Source: Bacteroidales bacterium (GTDB taxonomy: Bacteria > Bacteroidota > Bacteroidia > Bacteroidales > UBA4417). Taken from it: a stretch of DNA of 64,000 bases. The notes under the pieces are model-generated. The model had not been told where the DNA came from. It saw nothing but the letters and a program-made list of their open reading frames with translations, and did not search any database. Each line of letters opens with the position of its first letter. Position 1 is the first letter of the stretch. The stretch covers positions 124,001 to 188,000 of the forward strand of contig JADJHD010000001.1 in assembly GCA_016707705.1 (NCBI GenBank), written 5' to 3'. Below are positions 47,474 to 57,275 of this stretch, one piece after another. The translations under genes and the position numbers were made by a program.

Positions 47474-48190
47474 ATGTTTCTCTGGACAGCTTTTTTAATT
47501 GGATTGGTAGGAAGTTTTCATTGTGCCGGGATGTGCGGACCAATTGCCTTAGCACTGCCCTTGCATGGCAGTACCTGGCAAAGTAAGTTCAAAGGTGCAA
47601 TTATCTATAATACTGGCCGAATTCTCACCTATATGCTGCTGGGAGCAATTTTTGGATTGCTCGGGAAAGGAATTCAACTGGCTGGATTTCAACTTTGGTC
47701 CTCAGTCGTGATCGGAGTATTAATGATTGTAGCAGTGCTGGTTCCATTAGTATTTGGAAAGCGCCTTTCTATAGAAAACCTTTTCGGTGGCTATTCTAAA
47801 AGCCTCTATAACGGATTTCAACGCTTATTTCAAATAGGAACTGCCTCTTCATTGTTTTCAATTGGCTTGCTAAACGGATTTCTTCCCTGCGGATTGGTTT
47901 ATGTTGGTATAGCCGGTGCTATCAATACCGGTGATGTATTCCAATCGGCAAGCTTCATGGCTTTATTTGGTTTGGGAACTTTTCCCATCATGTTCGCTGT
48001 ATCTATTGCAGGAAAATTCTTAAGTCTGAGCGTTCGCAATCTGATAAGTAAAGTGACCCCTTATCTGGTGATTATGCTCGGTGTGCTTTTTATTTTAAGA
48101 GGATTGTCATTAGGGATTCCCTATATATCTCCCAAGGCTGAAGCTTTAACCCCGGTTGTTGAAAAAGCTCATAAATGCTGTCACAAATAG
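47474..48190 (+). CDS. SafE/DsbD-like membrane protein of the cco locus
   Basis: 238 residues with six membrane helices. The start GLVGSFHCAGMCGPIALALP and the internal NGFLPCGLVYVG are paired Cys/Pro motifs of the sulfite exporter TauE/SafE (DsbD_2-like) family, genes of which regularly sit beside ccoGH. A cysteine- and histidine-containing tail (HKCCHK) may bind metal. A role in copper handling for the oxidase is likely but unproven. Confidence 0.85.
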   Translation: MFLWTAFLIGLVGSFHCAGMCGPIALALPLHGSTWQSKFKGAIIYNTGRILTYMLLGAIFGLLGKGIQLAGFQLWSSVVIGVLMIVAVLVPLVFGKRLSIENLFGGYSKSLYNGFQRLFQIGTASSLFSIGLLNGFLPCGLVYVGIAGAINTGDVFQSASFMALFGLGTFPIMFAVSIAGKFLSLSVRNLISKVTPYLVIMLGVLFILRGLSLGIPYISPKAEALTPVVEKAHKCCHK

Positions 48191-48225
48191 ATTTATTTCC
48201 TGACGAATTCCACACTGATTTATAA

Positions 48226-48253
48226 TTGTAATTATCGATAATCAATACCTTTG
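48226..48253 (+). promoter_or_regulatory. Promoter of the lipoprotein cytochrome c gene
   Basis: TTG (48226-48228), 17-base spacer, TACCTTTG (48246-48253), followed 25 bases later by the start codon. Confidence 0.6.
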
Positions 48254-48278
48254 CAAAAAAAAACTCTAATCAAACAAT

Positions 48279-48755
48279 ATGAAAACTCTTAACGTATTAG
48301 CTTTAGCTTTTGCAGGCCTTATTGGCTTGTCATTTATGACCTCATGTGGTGGTGGTGCTTCGGATCAGAAATCAGACACTACCCAGGTAAGCCAGGCTGC
48401 TCCGGCAGGTGCAGTTCCTGCAGAACAGATGGAACTCGGAAAAGGAATCTACGAAGCCAAATGTAAAGTTTGCCATCAGCCTACCGGTTTAGGATTAAAA
48501 CCAGCATTTCCTCCTCTTGCAGGTTCTGATTATCTGCTTGCTGATAAAAAAAGAGCTGTTGTTCAGGCACTTAATGGCTCAAACCATGAGATTGTAGTTA
48601 ATGGTGAGAAGTATAATACTCCTATGCCTCAGCAGGTTGGAACCATTGATTCAGCAGTTGCCGTTATCAATTATGTTCTGAATAGCTTTGGAAATAATGG
48701 CGGAGTAATTACTCTTGACGAAGTAAAAGATGTTGTTATTGACCCACGCAAATAA
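48279..48755 (+). CDS. Monohaem cytochrome c lipoprotein
   Basis: 158 residues. The signal peptide ends in a lipobox-like FMTSC (Cys23), followed by a Gly/Ser/Ala-rich tether. The haem site is CKVCH (residues 62-66) with a probable Met ligand in NTPMPQQ. Class I cytochrome c anchored in a membrane on the periplasmic side. Its place after the cco genes suggests it donates electrons to the oxidase, which could offset the missing second haem of CcoP. Confidence 0.88.
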   Translation: MKTLNVLALAFAGLIGLSFMTSCGGGASDQKSDTTQVSQAAPAGAVPAEQMELGKGIYEAKCKVCHQPTGLGLKPAFPPLAGSDYLLADKKRAVVQALNGSNHEIVVNGEKYNTPMPQQVGTIDSAVAVINYVLNSFGNNGGVITLDEVKDVVIDPRK

Positions 48756-48770
48756 GGATGTCAATAATTT

Positions 48771-48807
48771 AAAAAAAAGGACTGCAAACCGCAGTCCTTT
48801 TTTTTTT
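48771..48807. terminator. Bidirectional intrinsic terminator
   Basis: AAGGACTGC (48777-48785) pairs with GCAGTCCTT (48791-48799), flanked by an A-run on the left and ten T (48798-48807) on the right, between two convergent genes. Confidence 0.88.
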
Positions 48808-48809
48808 CT

Positions 48810-50732
48810 CTACCTGGCAATTAGTAAACTATCGGGAATGTCCAGGCCCTCATTTCTGGCCATCTCTGCAGCCTTTAAAGAAGAAATGTAATCTCCTTTC
48901 TTGTAAAGACTCAAGCTTCTAACCAGCAGTGAAATTTTATTATTCCTTAGTAGAGCCTTGTCAGCATACAGAAGGGAACTATCATATTGTGCTGTCATAT
49001 AGTAAGCAACTGCTATATTATATAAGGCATTGGGCTCTGCATTATCTATTGAAATTGCCTTTTTGTAGTCCAAAATTGCATTATCGTATTGCTTTAAGTT
49101 GTCTGCCATCAAGGCTCCCCTTGCAATCCACAAGTCAACTCTTTTTGGTGAAATTACCAATGCCCTTTCATAATCTGCCAATGCTTTTTCATAATCTCCG
49201 ATTGCTTTCCAGGAATTTCCCCTGTAGAGATACATGTCAACATTCAGTGAATCAATTTTCAACCCTTTATTGAAACGATTTATGGCAATCTCATGACTTC
49301 CTGCCTGCTGATAAAAGAAGCCCGACAACCTATAGCCAGCACTATACGTTGAATCAATCTTTATTGAGGCATCCATATTGCCAATTGCAGCTTCAAGATT
49401 GTTCCCTTCATAGTAATTATACATTGCCTGATGCTCCAATGCAATCGTTGAATTGGGATAGGATTTGCTTACATCTGTCCAGAAACTAAGACTATCTTTC
49501 CAAACACCCGCTCTGGAATAGGTGATGAAGCAGGAAACAAAGATCAGGACAGGGGCAAGGAATACCAGCTTTGATCTTAGATTGGATTTTAATCCCGGGA
49601 ACCAGTGCTTGTCGGAAAATCCGGATATAATAAAGAAGAGTCCAATGTATGGTATGTAGGTATAACGCTCAGCGATGAAGGACTTCCCAACAGGAACCAA
49701 TAAAATGGGTAGCAAGGAAAGGATAAAGAATAATCCTCCAAAAACCAGATATCGGTTGCTTCTGTAGCGGAACAACAGATACAGGGCAGCTAAAACAATC
49801 AATGGAGACGTGTAAATATAGAAGGGAATGCTGCCGGAATTGGAATAGGGGAACTCGTGAAAGCCTGACAGATTAATAGGAAGAAAAGCTTTCAGAAAAT
49901 ACTGGAAAAAGGCGTAGAATCTAAACAGAACCTGATGAATAAGAGGAATTCCTGCTTCATTGACAGCTTCCTTCTGAGCCAGAACAGCAATAATTCCGAA
50001 AATCAGGGAGAGTATAAAAAATGGGATTTTCTCGAGGATGAGGTTCTTGCTTAACTTCTTATTGTTCAGATAATCGAAAAGCAATAGAATTACCGGCAAG
50101 ATTACCGCCTGTCCTTTTGATAAAAGCGAGAAAATAAATGACAGAAGGCATAGGAGGTAAAACAATAGTTTTTTTGGATGATTCTCCCTGATTTGGTAAA
50201 GTAGGATTGCCATTAACAGGAAGAAAGAATACAATTGGTCCTTAAGTTCTGATATCCAGGCAACAGATTCCAGATGCATGGGATGAACTGCAAAAAGAAG
50301 TGAGGCTATAAGTGGCATCCACTTATACTGATGAAGGATTTTTTGGGCAATTTTAAAGACCAGCAATGTATTTGCCAGATGAATCAGGATGTTCAGCGAA
50401 TGGAAGGCAGTGGCTGACTCCCCAAAGATTGATCCAACAGCAGAATAAACCACCATGGTCAAGGGATGGTAGTTTGCCAGGAAATAATTCGAAAAGTGGA
50501 ATTTAATGGATTCCCATCCAAACTCCTTTAAAAGAGGATTGTAGAGAATATAGGAAGGATCATCCCAATTGATAAAACCTGCCTTTAATACAGGAGAATA
50601 AACAATCCATGTAACAAGCAACAGAGATGCCGGTACAAGATATTTTTCGAGACTTCCTGAAGTCTTTCCAACTGAAGGAAGGCTTTTATCAGATGATTGA
50701 TTTTCAGTTTTCCGCTGCTTGTTTATTGCCAT
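48810..50732 (-). CDS. Polytopic membrane protein with C-terminal TPR repeats (TMTC/O-mannosyltransferase-like)
   Basis: 640 residues. After a short polar start there are about ten membrane helices (about 30-415). An early luminal loop has FINWDDPSYILYNPLLKEF and ESVAWISELKDQL, typical of glycosyltransferase-C/TMTC-like proteins with an acidic Asp-Asp pair. Residues 425-635 are TPR units (for example NSWKAIGDYEKALADYERAL). The family is believed to transfer sugars from lipid carriers, but many bacterial members are uncharacterised. Single gene. Confidence 0.8.
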   Translation of the reverse strand: MAINKQRKTENQSSDKSLPSVGKTSGSLEKYLVPASLLLVTWIVYSPVLKAGFINWDDPSYILYNPLLKEFGWESIKFHFSNYFLANYHPLTMVVYSAVGSIFGESATAFHSLNILIHLANTLLVFKIAQKILHQYKWMPLIASLLFAVHPMHLESVAWISELKDQLYSFFLLMAILLYQIRENHPKKLLFYLLCLLSFIFSLLSKGQAVILPVILLLFDYLNNKKLSKNLILEKIPFFILSLIFGIIAVLAQKEAVNEAGIPLIHQVLFRFYAFFQYFLKAFLPINLSGFHEFPYSNSGSIPFYIYTSPLIVLAALYLLFRYRSNRYLVFGGLFFILSLLPILLVPVGKSFIAERYTYIPYIGLFFIISGFSDKHWFPGLKSNLRSKLVFLAPVLIFVSCFITYSRAGVWKDSLSFWTDVSKSYPNSTIALEHQAMYNYYEGNNLEAAIGNMDASIKIDSTYSAGYRLSGFFYQQAGSHEIAINRFNKGLKIDSLNVDMYLYRGNSWKAIGDYEKALADYERALVISPKRVDLWIARGALMADNLKQYDNAILDYKKAISIDNAEPNALYNIAVAYYMTAQYDSSLLYADKALLRNNKISLLVRSLSLYKKGDYISSLKAAEMARNEGLDIPDSLLIAR

Positions 50733-50819
50733 TTACTGAGTGAATTGATTGCCCTAATTTACTAAAAAGGCTTTATCGTCAGGAAAGTTAACAGATAGGG
50801 ATGCTCAAAGGCTGTGCAA

Positions 50820-51629
50820 CTACTCGGCAGAAATACGGAGTTTCTCAAGTTCCTGCAGGCTGCCTTTAAATACATTAAAGTCTACGTTACCTGAAATTCC
50901 ATCAACTTTGCCCTTTTCTGAATGCTGCCAGAATATCCATTCATGCTGACAAGATTTGAGAAACTCCTTCTCATCAACATAATAGGAAATCCATAATTGA
51001 TAATCGTCAAAACTGCCCTTAAGGTAATTGGAGTAAAAGGAGTGATTGGTATAAATGATAGGTTTTACCTTATAGTGCTTTTCGAGTTTTTTGAGAAAAA
51101 TGGACAAATTCTTACAGATATGGCTTTTTGATTTGCCATTCGATTGCTCAATATCTGCAACAGGAGGGAGGTCGCCTTTCTTCAGGCTGACCGCTGAAAT
51201 GAAGTTGTTTGCCTGCTTCACAGGGTCCCTGGAAGGATAATAAAAGTGATATGCACCCCTCATCATATGCGTTTTACCAACAGCCTTCCAGTTATCTTTA
51301 AACCAGGGATCTGTCCTTGTAATTCCTTCTGTAGCCTTAATAAAGACAAATGTCAAATGAATCCCTCCGGATTTCATGGTATCGACTCTTTGCCAGTTAA
51401 TCTCATCCTGATGCCGGGAAACATCAATACCGTGAACACTGAATTTTTCAGGGAGAATGATGCCAAAGGAACGGTGAGTGACTGAGCGCTGGTATGCCTT
51501 TCCCCGGTGCAGAAACGACGGGATTTTTAGGATCACGACAAAAGCAAGGATTATTATTCCCAGGATAAATATTAGTCGTATCAGCAGCTTAGCAGGGGAT
51601 TGCTTCATCAGAATTGAAAAGGATGTCAA
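50820..51629 (-). CDS. Glycoside hydrolase family 25 lysozyme-like protein
   Basis: 269 residues. An N-terminal helix (about 16-37) anchors or exports it. GH25 motifs: HGIDVSRHQDEINWQRV with the conserved Asp, FVFIKATEG, GAYHFYYP, and PVADIEQSNG where family members carry the catalytic DxE. A C-terminal QLWISYY and WQHSEKGKVDGISGNVDFN close the barrel. It would cut the N-acetylmuramyl bond in peptidoglycan in the periplasm or outside. Confidence 0.9.
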   Translation of the reverse strand: MTSFSILMKQSPAKLLIRLIFILGIIILAFVVILKIPSFLHRGKAYQRSVTHRSFGIILPEKFSVHGIDVSRHQDEINWQRVDTMKSGGIHLTFVFIKATEGITRTDPWFKDNWKAVGKTHMMRGAYHFYYPSRDPVKQANNFISAVSLKKGDLPPVADIEQSNGKSKSHICKNLSIFLKKLEKHYKVKPIIYTNHSFYSNYLKGSFDDYQLWISYYVDEKEFLKSCQHEWIFWQHSEKGKVDGISGNVDFNVFKGSLQELEKLRISAE

Positions 51630-51707
51630 AATTACGATTTTGACGCCAAAGAATCCGGCCCCGGGAAGGGAGTCTGAACAAAATAATCAGTAAAAACCTA
51701 TTAATGG

Positions 51708-53627
51708 TTAATTGGAAGTCGTTAAAACTATTTTGGTGGCATCAGCTTTAGCCACCTTTCTGAGAAAAGAAGTCAAATCAGTAAATGTGGAAGCATCCGC
51801 CAGTTTGCGGTAGATTGCGAATGTCCGGTATACGTGGATTTGATTGTCCTTGATTTCTGTTTTGAGCGAATACTTGCCAAAAATACTCTCAAGGAGTATG
51901 TCCTCAGGCTTGAATTCAATTTTCAAACCTTCAGGAATTGCAAAAACAAGAGTATCAGCATTCATTTTTGAATTTCGCACAAATACCGGGTATTGACGTT
52001 TTTCGCCAGTTGCAGGTACATCCTTGAATGGTGAAAACAGAATCAGAGGGATAAAAAGCCTGTTCTGACTCACTGAAGCATAATTGTAAATATTCAGTTC
52101 TGTAGCTTCATCACCTTCAGGAATAATTCCACCTCCAAAGGAATAGTTTAGCTGTATGATTTCTGCATCGGCCATTCCGGGCTTTTTACGGAAATCCTTC
52201 TTTTTTTCTTCAGCAGGCATCTGTTTGAGCCTCTCTATTTCCTCGAAGGCTAGTCCATAAAAATGCGCATTGGATTTTGCATGAATATTCCCTGATTTAT
52301 CAAGGGTAATCTCAGCCTTCCGGCTTCTTTTATTTAAAATCAATCCGTATTCCGGTGTCCTAACCAGTTTGCTGTCATTCTCTTTAAGCAGCAATACATC
52401 CCGATTATTGGTAAAGCTTCCCAGAAAGCCAAATGGTTGCTCCTGATCCGTACATTCAAGCCAGATGCTGTCCTTTTCAAGTGGAACACAGAGGATTACA
52501 TGATTGAACTGATTTCCGGAAAAATCTGAAATTATGGGGTCGGTATCTCTTCCTGCCTTTGCGAGGGTCTGCACTGATTCAACGCCGGCAGCCTTCAGAA
52601 GTGCGTAAGTATAGTTGACCAATCCCTTGCAGTCACCATATCCTTTGGTGTCGACAAAAGTGGCAGTTGCAGTCTGCCAGCCTCCGATTCCATCCTCCAC
52701 ACCCACATAGCGGGTTTTCTTTTGCATAAACCTGTATATTTTCTGAATCAGTTCCTTTTTGTCAGGGGTTGCTGATGCCATAGCCTTCATTGCTGCAACA
52801 GTAGCTGCAGGCAATTCATCACGTCCGGAATTGAGATAAGAATTGAACTTGCCGAAATTACTCCAGGAATCATAGGGCAGCTCATAGCTGTTATATACAA
52901 GGTAAGCAGGCCTGATCATCAGGTTTGGAATCAATTCCAGAATAGGAGGGGAGAATGCTTCTTCGCTGAAGGCCGGTATCCTGTCGAGGCTCCATTTGTG
53001 ATATATTTTTGAGGATTTCCCGACTTCTTCACTTCCCTTTGGAATGTTAATCTCCATAAATGTCGGGGTAAGTCCAGGCGCGTTTTTGATTGTTAAGGTC
53101 GCCCATTCCAGGGAGGTGTTATAATTTTGAATCGGTAACCATCGGGTGTTAACTGCAAAACCAAAGGCATTGTAGGTAACCTGGTATTCATACTCTACAG
53201 TAACCGGGAAAGATGTAAGTGTTGGCGATATTCTTTTAATCCGGTCATCGGAATACATAATGCCATCATCAATTGCACTTTCATCCGAAACGTCAGTATT
53301 CTTGATATCCTTCGTGATCTCCTTTCCAAGACCGTCGAAGATATGTATCCTGAGAAAATCAACCCGGGAAGCTCCTTCACTGTAAAATACCACTTCATCA
53401 GCCTGTTCTTCTGCTTTTTGGTTCAGAATGGTTACAGCATAATGAACATAGCACCTTGAACGTGCCTTGTCAATGTATTCAATCTCAGTGTGATGCTCCC
53501 TTATAACAGCATGTGCATTCTTCTTCAGGCTGTCGTTGATTACATAAACCGGGTATTTGAATGAGCCCGCTGACAACAATACGGGTAACATCATGCAAAT
53601 GAATAAACTAAAGAGAGGAGTTCTCAT
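51708..53627 (-). CDS. DUF3857/transglutaminase-like secreted protein (copy 2)
   Basis: 639 residues with signal peptide (LFSLFICMMLPVLLSAG). Residues about 50-220 are DUF3857. A transglutaminase-like domain follows with TKGYGDCKGLVNYTYALL (Cys near residue 335), the His region NQFNHVILCVPL and the Asp in LECTDQEQPFG, so the triad seems intact. The last 200 residues are DUF2569/3858-like beta-strands. Such proteins are common in Bacteroidota and of unknown function. It begins 2 bases after copy 1. Confidence 0.85.
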   Translation of the reverse strand: MRTPLFSLFICMMLPVLLSAGSFKYPVYVINDSLKKNAHAVIREHHTEIEYIDKARSRCYVHYAVTILNQKAEEQADEVVFYSEGASRVDFLRIHIFDGLGKEITKDIKNTDVSDESAIDDGIMYSDDRIKRISPTLTSFPVTVEYEYQVTYNAFGFAVNTRWLPIQNYNTSLEWATLTIKNAPGLTPTFMEINIPKGSEEVGKSSKIYHKWSLDRIPAFSEEAFSPPILELIPNLMIRPAYLVYNSYELPYDSWSNFGKFNSYLNSGRDELPAATVAAMKAMASATPDKKELIQKIYRFMQKKTRYVGVEDGIGGWQTATATFVDTKGYGDCKGLVNYTYALLKAAGVESVQTLAKAGRDTDPIISDFSGNQFNHVILCVPLEKDSIWLECTDQEQPFGFLGSFTNNRDVLLLKENDSKLVRTPEYGLILNKRSRKAEITLDKSGNIHAKSNAHFYGLAFEEIERLKQMPAEEKKKDFRKKPGMADAEIIQLNYSFGGGIIPEGDEATELNIYNYASVSQNRLFIPLILFSPFKDVPATGEKRQYPVFVRNSKMNADTLVFAIPEGLKIEFKPEDILLESIFGKYSLKTEIKDNQIHVYRTFAIYRKLADASTFTDLTSFLRKVAKADATKIVLTTSN

Positions 53628-53629
53628 CC

Positions 53630-55609
53630 TTAATTTTTCTTAAGGACAAACTGTTCTGCATGTTTTGCGACAAGCAATCTGTATAATTCCTTCAGACTCT
53701 CATATTCATCAGGAAGGTACTTTGCTTTGTTTATTGAGAAGCTATAAAAGACAGAAAGGGTGTTCCCTGCCAAAGAAGCCGAGTATTTAATGGATGCTGA
53801 TTTGTCGGGCAGAGTCATAACCAGGTTTCGTGGCTGTTCCTCTACTACCCAGCCTTCAGGAAGTGTTATGTTTAATAGTACAGTTGTCTTTTGCAAACAT
53901 CCGTAATCAACAGGATAGACCCTTGTAGCGAGCTTGAGAGGGTTCTCCTTAACACCCAGCCCGGCTAAAGCATTCAGGTATATCTTGGGTCCGGCAGACT
54001 GGGCTGCATCCTCTGTTGACATAGAATATGTTTCAATAAAGGGTTTGTAAGGGTCTTCTGCATTCTCAAACCCTGATTCAGTGATCTCCCAGCCTGGGTG
54101 CTCAGAACTGATTTTCTTGAGAAACTCCTGTTTATCCTGGGTGATAAAATCGTTTCTGAGCCTGAAAGAAGAAATTCCGGCAGTGCTGACGGTGATCTTT
54201 CCTTCCAGTTTTCCATCCTCATTGAGGTTAAGGATAGCATTCGTGTATTTATTTGCAATTTCATTCCTGAGGAGACTAACCCACTGAAAGCCGGTTTTGT
54301 CTATTATCAAACCGTCACCGTTCAGGCACCTTTCCGGCAATGAATTGAAAGGATTCAATTTGGATGTTGCATCCAGAAGGTACAATGTGCTGTCCACCCA
54401 TACAGCTGCAATCACATAATTGAATTTGGCAAGGATTGGATAAAGGGTATTTATCATTCCATGGTCACGTGTGCTTAGAATCAAGGGATCTGCATTGAAT
54501 CCACTTTCCTGAAGTGCTGCAACCAATAGGAAATTGATATCTGCACTGTTTCCTGACTTATCTTCATAAGTTTTGGAAGGCTTTTTATCAGCAAAGAAAT
54601 CCGCCTCACCATTCCATTTTACTGACTTCTGGATGTGGGTATAGATTGTTCTCAATTTATCCTCAGCGGATAATGAATCAGGCAACATGCCCTTCAGCGT
54701 TTCTGCAAGGAAATCGCCTTTCTTCGACATTCTTCCAAATTTCTCATGTTCCAGCAATTTGGTGTTGATGGTTTCCCATGTATCAGCAAAGTTTTCAACA
54801 GGTTCACCGGGGAAATTGACAGAAGCCAGTTCGAAGTCGATCTTGTTTATGTGATCCTTTACAGTTGTGGTGAAAGGTTCAGGCTTAAAAGCAGGAACAT
54901 TGGCAAAAACCCAACGATTGGTCTTGCAGTTTACATCATAAGGATTTGAACCTATAATTACCTTGTTAACTTTTCTGCTCGATTCACTAACCAGCATTGA
55001 CTGATATCCCTGGGCAATTTTCTTGTAGTCGTAATAATCGGGGATTTCTACTTCATATTCACTCCAATAGGTTGGGATGGATGTCTGGAAGGTCCATGAT
55101 TGAAGGTTGAAAAGAAAATCGGAGTTTACAGCATATTCAAATTCAATGATTGATCCAACTTTTACTGCCGGAAGAGTGAATTTCTGCCTGTCCCAGTTTT
55201 CCGATTTTTCTTCAAGAAAACTGTCTTCGCTCTTCATTTTGATCTTTTCCACTTTCCCATCAACAAGGTTGTAGGTAACAGCCCTCAGATACATGATCTT
55301 CTCCCTTGATGAGCTTGATTTATAAAGAGGGATTTCAACATTGGCGAATTGAAGACCTTCAGTTTTTTTTATAATAATCCGGGTCTTGCGGGTAAAGAAG
55401 AGATAAAATCCCCTGTCGTTTGCATCAAAGCGGGTTTTACCGCAGTCAGCAATCACAACTGCCTCAGCCGCAGTATCAGTGACATAGGTTCTGGTGAAAT
55501 CATAGGGCTCAATTTTATTGAATTCATAAGTTCCTTTTTGAGCCATGGAGCTAAGTTGTGCGAGCACAAGAAACAATGCGATGGAAAACCAAAGGGAGTG
55601 TTTGCTCAT
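53630..55609 (-). CDS. DUF3857/transglutaminase-like secreted protein (copy 1)
   Basis: 659 residues with signal peptide (SIALFLVLAQLSSMAQ). The DUF3857 domain lies near 60-240 (KVGSIIEFEYAV). In the transglutaminase region the usual GDCK is replaced by SGNSADINFLLVAALQESG, so the nucleophilic cysteine is absent and catalysis is unlikely, while NYVIAAVWVDSTLYLLDAT keeps the His/Asp-region shape without the histidine. It is paired with an apparently intact copy downstream. Confidence 0.82.
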   Translation of the reverse strand: MSKHSLWFSIALFLVLAQLSSMAQKGTYEFNKIEPYDFTRTYVTDTAAEAVVIADCGKTRFDANDRGFYLFFTRKTRIIIKKTEGLQFANVEIPLYKSSSSREKIMYLRAVTYNLVDGKVEKIKMKSEDSFLEEKSENWDRQKFTLPAVKVGSIIEFEYAVNSDFLFNLQSWTFQTSIPTYWSEYEVEIPDYYDYKKIAQGYQSMLVSESSRKVNKVIIGSNPYDVNCKTNRWVFANVPAFKPEPFTTTVKDHINKIDFELASVNFPGEPVENFADTWETINTKLLEHEKFGRMSKKGDFLAETLKGMLPDSLSAEDKLRTIYTHIQKSVKWNGEADFFADKKPSKTYEDKSGNSADINFLLVAALQESGFNADPLILSTRDHGMINTLYPILAKFNYVIAAVWVDSTLYLLDATSKLNPFNSLPERCLNGDGLIIDKTGFQWVSLLRNEIANKYTNAILNLNEDGKLEGKITVSTAGISSFRLRNDFITQDKQEFLKKISSEHPGWEITESGFENAEDPYKPFIETYSMSTEDAAQSAGPKIYLNALAGLGVKENPLKLATRVYPVDYGCLQKTTVLLNITLPEGWVVEEQPRNLVMTLPDKSASIKYSASLAGNTLSVFYSFSINKAKYLPDEYESLKELYRLLVAKHAEQFVLKKN

Positions 55610-55915
55610 TAGTAGAATAATTAGATTTTGAGATAGATTAACAACAGATCCAAGAATATTGAAATATTCAAATTGGAATGCAATTATATTAAATTTCAGC
55701 CATTGTGAAAATAGAATTTGAATGAAAACAGTAATTTGGAATAATTCTAATATAAATAATAAATCTATTTTTAAATAATTGATAATTAATATAATACTCT
55801 ATGCTTTTTAATTGACTGCATAAATTTTTCAGAAAAAATAACTAAATTAGATAGGGTAAATTCAGTCTCAGGTCTCTTAGTATTAAACAGCTTTCTAACT
55901 ATTAAACATAAAGCC
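55610..55915. other. 306-base AT-rich divergent intergenic region
   Basis: Separates the DUF3857 operon (minus) from 55916 (plus). Very AT-rich around 55740-55850. No exact TAnnTTTG element, hairpin or small gene seen. Confidence 0.4.
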
Positions 55916-57175
55916 ATGAAAACGCTAAACAGATTGTTCATTACAGTTCTGTCAATCATTGTCCTGATGCTGGTATCATTCGAAATATACGCTCAGGCCC
56001 AGGTAAGTAATTTTGTTACCGTTTCCGGGATAGTTAAGGATGCGAAGAGCCATGAGCCCATTGCATTTGCCAGTATTAGTCTGACTGGAACTGATATAGG
56101 TACTGTATCCAATTCAGATGGAGAATTTAGTCTGAAAGTCGGAACAGCCCAATCCGATGGCTCTATCGAAATTTCGCATCTAAGCTATGTTTCGGGTAAA
56201 TTCGGGATTAGTGCATCAACAGGAGAGAACAAGGTGTTTTATCTTGATCCTCACGTTTTTATGCTGAAAGAGATTTCCATTATTCCCGATGATCCCAGAA
56301 GTATTGTGATGATGGCTTTGGGTAAGATATCAAAGAACTACAGTGACAATCCCAATATGATGACTGGCTTCTACAGGGAAACTATTCGACAGAAGAAGGA
56401 TTATGTTTCGATTTCAGAGGCATTGGTTGATATCTACAAAGCTCCCTATACAGGTTATCAGAATGATCAGGTGAGGATTATCAAGGGCAGGAATGGTTCC
56501 AATGTTAAGAAGGCAGATACTCTGATGGTACAATTGCAGGGCGGTCCCAATGTTGCCCTGCTTATTGATATTGTCAAAAATCTTGATCTGAGCATCTCCT
56601 TAAATAATCTTGATAATTATGCATTTGAGCTAACCACCTTTGTGAATATTGACGATAAGCCTAATTATGTAATCAGTTTCAGGCCCAATATTTTGAGTCC
56701 GGAGCCTCTGTATTATGGCAAGTTGTTTATAAGCCGTGATAATCTGGCAATTACCAGGGCTGAGTTCAGTCTTGATCTTCAGGATGAAGAAAAAGCTGCA
56801 AGGCAGTTTGTGCAAAAAAAGCCTACAGGTCTGGTTTTTCAGCCTACTTCAACCAGCTATCTGGTAACATTCAATGAATCAGGTGGAAAGTACTATCTCA
56901 ACTATGTCAGAATTGAACTTAAATTCGTTTGCGATTGGAAGAAGAGATGGTTCAAGAATACTTACAATATTGTCTCGGAAGTCGCCATTACCGATCGCAG
57001 GGAGGAAAACGCAGTAAAATTCCCCAATCAGGATCTTTTCCGCTCCAACATGATTCTTGCTGACAAGATTCAATCCTTTACTGACAATGATTTCTGGGGT
57101 GACTATAACATTATTGAGCCAGAGCAGTCGATTCAGAATGCTGTCAAGAAATTCACCAAGGGTTTGAAGAAATAG
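55916..57175 (+). CDS. Carboxypeptidase-regulatory-like domain protein (CarboxypepD_reg), secreted
   Basis: 419 residues with signal peptide (LFITVLSIIVLMLVSFEIYA). Residues 33-115 are a CarboxypepD_reg-like beta-sandwich (SGIVKDAKSHEPIAFASISL, GTVSNSDGEFSL). The rest has MTGFYRETIRQKKDYVSISE and ends in DFWGDYNIIEPEQSIQNA. It is clearly paralogous to the C-terminal part of 58896-60443, with the same FYRE, LVKNL and FWEEYN/FWGDYN anchors. No barrel or plug domain. Probably periplasmic or outer-membrane associated; function unknown. Confidence 0.82.
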   Translation: MKTLNRLFITVLSIIVLMLVSFEIYAQAQVSNFVTVSGIVKDAKSHEPIAFASISLTGTDIGTVSNSDGEFSLKVGTAQSDGSIEISHLSYVSGKFGISASTGENKVFYLDPHVFMLKEISIIPDDPRSIVMMALGKISKNYSDNPNMMTGFYRETIRQKKDYVSISEALVDIYKAPYTGYQNDQVRIIKGRNGSNVKKADTLMVQLQGGPNVALLIDIVKNLDLSISLNNLDNYAFELTTFVNIDDKPNYVISFRPNILSPEPLYYGKLFISRDNLAITRAEFSLDLQDEEKAARQFVQKKPTGLVFQPTSTSYLVTFNESGGKYYLNYVRIELKFVCDWKKRWFKNTYNIVSEVAITDRREENAVKFPNQDLFRSNMILADKIQSFTDNDFWGDYNIIEPEQSIQNAVKKFTKGLKK

Positions 57176-57185
57176 GGAAAAGGCT

Positions 57186-57214
57186 GGAGACTGTCTAAAT
57201 TTCTGACAGTCTCC
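57186..57214. other. Perfect 10-base stem-loop without T-run
   Basis: GGAGACTGTC (57186-57195) pairs with GACAGTCTCC (57205-57214), loop 9, between the 55916 gene and the sigma factor gene. May be a weak terminator or RNA-stability element. Confidence 0.5.
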
Positions 57215-57236
57215 AAAAGTCTGTTCAAGGACTGAC

Positions 57237-57244
57237 TACATTTG
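57237..57244 (+). promoter_or_regulatory. -7 element (TACATTTG) before the ECF sigma gene
   Basis: Exact TAnnTTTG match, 31 bases before the start codon; -33 element unclear. Confidence 0.45.
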
Positions 57245-57275
57245 TTGCAGAAATAGGAAATAGAATTCTGAATAC

